A stretch of 7,746 bases of DNA from CAZGVW01 sp964529265 (GTDB taxonomy: Bacteria; Planctomycetota; Phycisphaerae; Phycisphaerales; UBA1924): contig CAZGVW010000212.1 in NCBI GenBank assembly GCA_964529265.1, forward strand, positions 1 through 7,746, given 5' to 3'. The notes beneath the pieces are model-generated. The model was not told the DNA's origin. It did no database searches and was given only the letters and a program-made list of their open reading frames with translations. Positions 6,536 to 7,746 of the stretch are shown piece by piece. The first letter of the stretch is position 1. Every line of letters starts with the position of its first letter. The position numbers were made by a program, and so were the translations under genes.

Positions 6536-7746
6536 GAGCCGGCCTGGTCAGCCTGTTCTGGCTGACGACGATCGTGCCGGGCTTTGCCGTTCTCCAGCTC
6601 TGGTTTCCGGAGGACGTCCGGCGCGGCCTGCTCGCGACGCTCACGTGGTCCTACGTCCTGACGGTCGCCCTCCTGGCGCCCTTTGTCGCGCTCGCCTTTA
6701 CGGTGCATTTCAGCGTCCAGACCGCGGCCGCGTGCTATTTCGCGCTCGTGCTCGGTAGCGCGATCATCGCCGTGCGCCGTGGGGGTGTCGGCCGCCTCGC
6801 GCGACTCGGGCGCCACACGCCGTGGTTCGAGGTGGGTCTCGTCCTGGCCGCAATCGCGCTGACCGTGCCGCTCGGCGCCTCGGCACAGAGCGACAGCTTC
6901 GCGCACGCCGCCAAGATCCGTTTCATCCGCGACGTCGGGTTCTACCTGCAGGATGCGTACTCGCCGCTCGTGGTGATCGAGACGAAATGGCACGTGAACG
7001 TGCACCATGCGCTCTTCGCCATCGCGTCGTGGGCGGGTGGAGCCGAGCCGCTGGAACTCTGGTTCAGGTCGGCCTGGTTCTTTCGCCTGCTGGCGCTCGG
7101 AGGAATCGGGTTTCTGGCGGCCACGGTGTTCCGGTCGACCTGGATTGGCGCCGTGGCGATGCTCGGGGCCGTGGCGGTGATGGCCACGAAGCTGACGATT
7201 GTCTTCCCCTTTTCGGTGACGGGATTCGCGGTCTCGGCGATCGTGCTGGCGCTCGTGATCGATTTGCTGGAACGGCCGTCTCCCGCCCGGTACACCCGCG
7301 TGGTGCTCTGCAGTGTGAGCCTGGCCTCCCTGCACGTCGGCACGTGGTTCCTGGCGCTGGTGTGCATGGCGCCAGTGGCCGCGGTCTGGACCGTGTGGCG
7401 CGACGGACTCGAGGCGCTGGCGAACCGCGTCGTCCCGGGTCTCCTCATTGTGGCGACTGGCGTGCCCTTTCTCCTGGTGAGCGCGCTGCAGCCGAACTAC
7501 GTCGTGGCGCAGCAGGATGAACTTCACCAACGAATGGTCCGCACATTCCACATCGGGGAGGGCTGGGCGTTCACGGTCATCGACCCGACGCACTATGCGT
7601 GGATGCTCCCGCTTCTCGCGGGTCTCGTCCTGCTGGCGCTCGTCGGCGGCGCGTTTCGCGTTCGCGTGCTGCTGCTGGCCGGCATCATCGCCGCCGCGAT
7701 GATCGGCTTGTTCACGCCGGGCGTGTTCGATGTGCTGGTGCGCTTC
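6532..7746 (+). CDS. Multi-pass membrane protein, possibly GT-C-like, 3' partial
   Basis: From GTG 6532 the frame stays open for 405 codons to the right edge without a stop, so the gene is 3' truncated. A good GAGGAG 8 nt upstream and the GTGA overlap with the previous stop make the start convincing. The product is strongly hydrophobic, with roughly nine or ten likely membrane segments (for example about 5-24, 38-58, 64-81, 99-116, 184-200, 205-224, 229-245, 256-284, 301-319, 357-392). Between the fourth and fifth lies a large polar loop containing SDSFAHAAKIRFIRDVG (120-136) and WHVNVHHALFAIASW (153-167). An Asp followed by 'H..KIR.IRD.G' and then a His pair before the next helix recalls the first extracytoplasmic loop of GT-C glycosyltransferases and related uncharacterised bacterial membrane families. 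I do not recognise a specific family, so the function is unproven. Operon position suggests glycan assembly, transfer or export. Confidence 0.85.
   Translation, partial: MRAGLVSLFWLTTIVPGFAVLQLWFPEDVRRGLLATLTWSYVLTVALLAPFVALAFTVHFSVQTAAACYFALVLGSAIIAVRRGGVGRLARLGRHTPWFEVGLVLAAIALTVPLGASAQSDSFAHAAKIRFIRDVGFYLQDAYSPLVVIETKWHVNVHHALFAIASWAGGAEPLELWFRSAWFFRLLALGGIGFLAATVFRSTWIGAVAMLGAVAVMATKLTIVFPFSVTGFAVSAIVLALVIDLLERPSPARYTRVVLCSVSLASLHVGTWFLALVCMAPVAAVWTVWRDGLEALANRVVPGLLIVATGVPFLLVSALQPNYVVAQQDELHQRMVRTFHIGEGWAFTVIDPTHYAWMLPLLAGLVLLALVGGAFRVRVLLLAGIIAAAMIGLFTPGVFDVLVRF

Larger units (their letters stand above)
1..7746 (+). other. Single co-directional operon for synthesis and acylation of a surface glycan or glycolipid
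   Basis: All six genes share the + strand with junctions of -29, -14, +20, +7 and -4 nt. No hairpin plus T-run and no room for an internal promoter is seen between genes, so one transcript is likely. Both ends are cut by the window, so promoter, terminator and further members are not visible. The combination of an MBOAT, two SGNH proteins, a lipid-sugar synthase and a GT-C transferase points to decoration of an exported glycan or glycolipid. That function is inferred from the families, not shown. Confidence 0.75.

Noticed and set aside
6487..7593. 368-codon minus-strand open frame
   Set aside because: It lies opposite the coupled membrane-protein gene, which has a good ribosome site and a clear hydrophobic pattern. 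The antisense product is Arg/His/Glu-rich and featureless.

Overview
The window is a gene-dense, high-GC stretch of bacterial chromosome. Six genes all read on the + strand with almost no space between them, so it looks like the middle of one operon that continues beyond both edges. No sequence here fixes the species. The GC-rich codon use, the GTG starts and the large membrane-glycan operon would fit a soil-type lineage such as Acidobacteriota, but that is a guess.

Layout: (1) nt 1-1559 is a membrane-bound O-acyltransferase (MBOAT/AlgI family) cut by the left edge. (2) nt 1531-2595 is a membrane-anchored SGNH/GDSL-hydrolase-like protein. (3) nt 2582-4177 is a multi-pass GT-C glycosyltransferase of the GT39/ArnT type. 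(4) nt 4198-5376 is a GT2 glycosyltransferase of the polyprenyl-phosphate-sugar synthase type with a C-terminal membrane domain. (5) nt 5384-6535 is a second SGNH protein, resembling the AlgJ/AlgX partners of MBOAT enzymes. (6) nt 6532-7746 is a multi-pass membrane protein cut by the right edge. Junctions are 29-, 14- and 4-nt overlaps or 7-20-nt gaps, and I see no terminator or internal promoter. Nowhere do more than 20 bases lie outside a gene.

Inferred joint role: the GT2 enzyme would load a sugar onto a polyprenyl-phosphate carrier at the inner face of the membrane. The GT-C enzyme would transfer a lipid-linked sugar on the outer face. The MBOAT protein would pass acyl groups (usually acetyl) across the membrane to one or both SGNH proteins, which would put them on, or remove them from, the glycan. 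The last gene may be another GT-C-like enzyme or a glycan-handling membrane protein. The glycan, the acyl group and the acceptor cannot be read from the sequence.

The enzyme families are well known. What is less ordinary is two different SGNH proteins with one MBOAT, split around a GT2/GT-C pair, and an apparent extra membrane segment near the MBOAT N-terminus. I found no RNA genes, CRISPR arrays, mobile elements or notable repeats.
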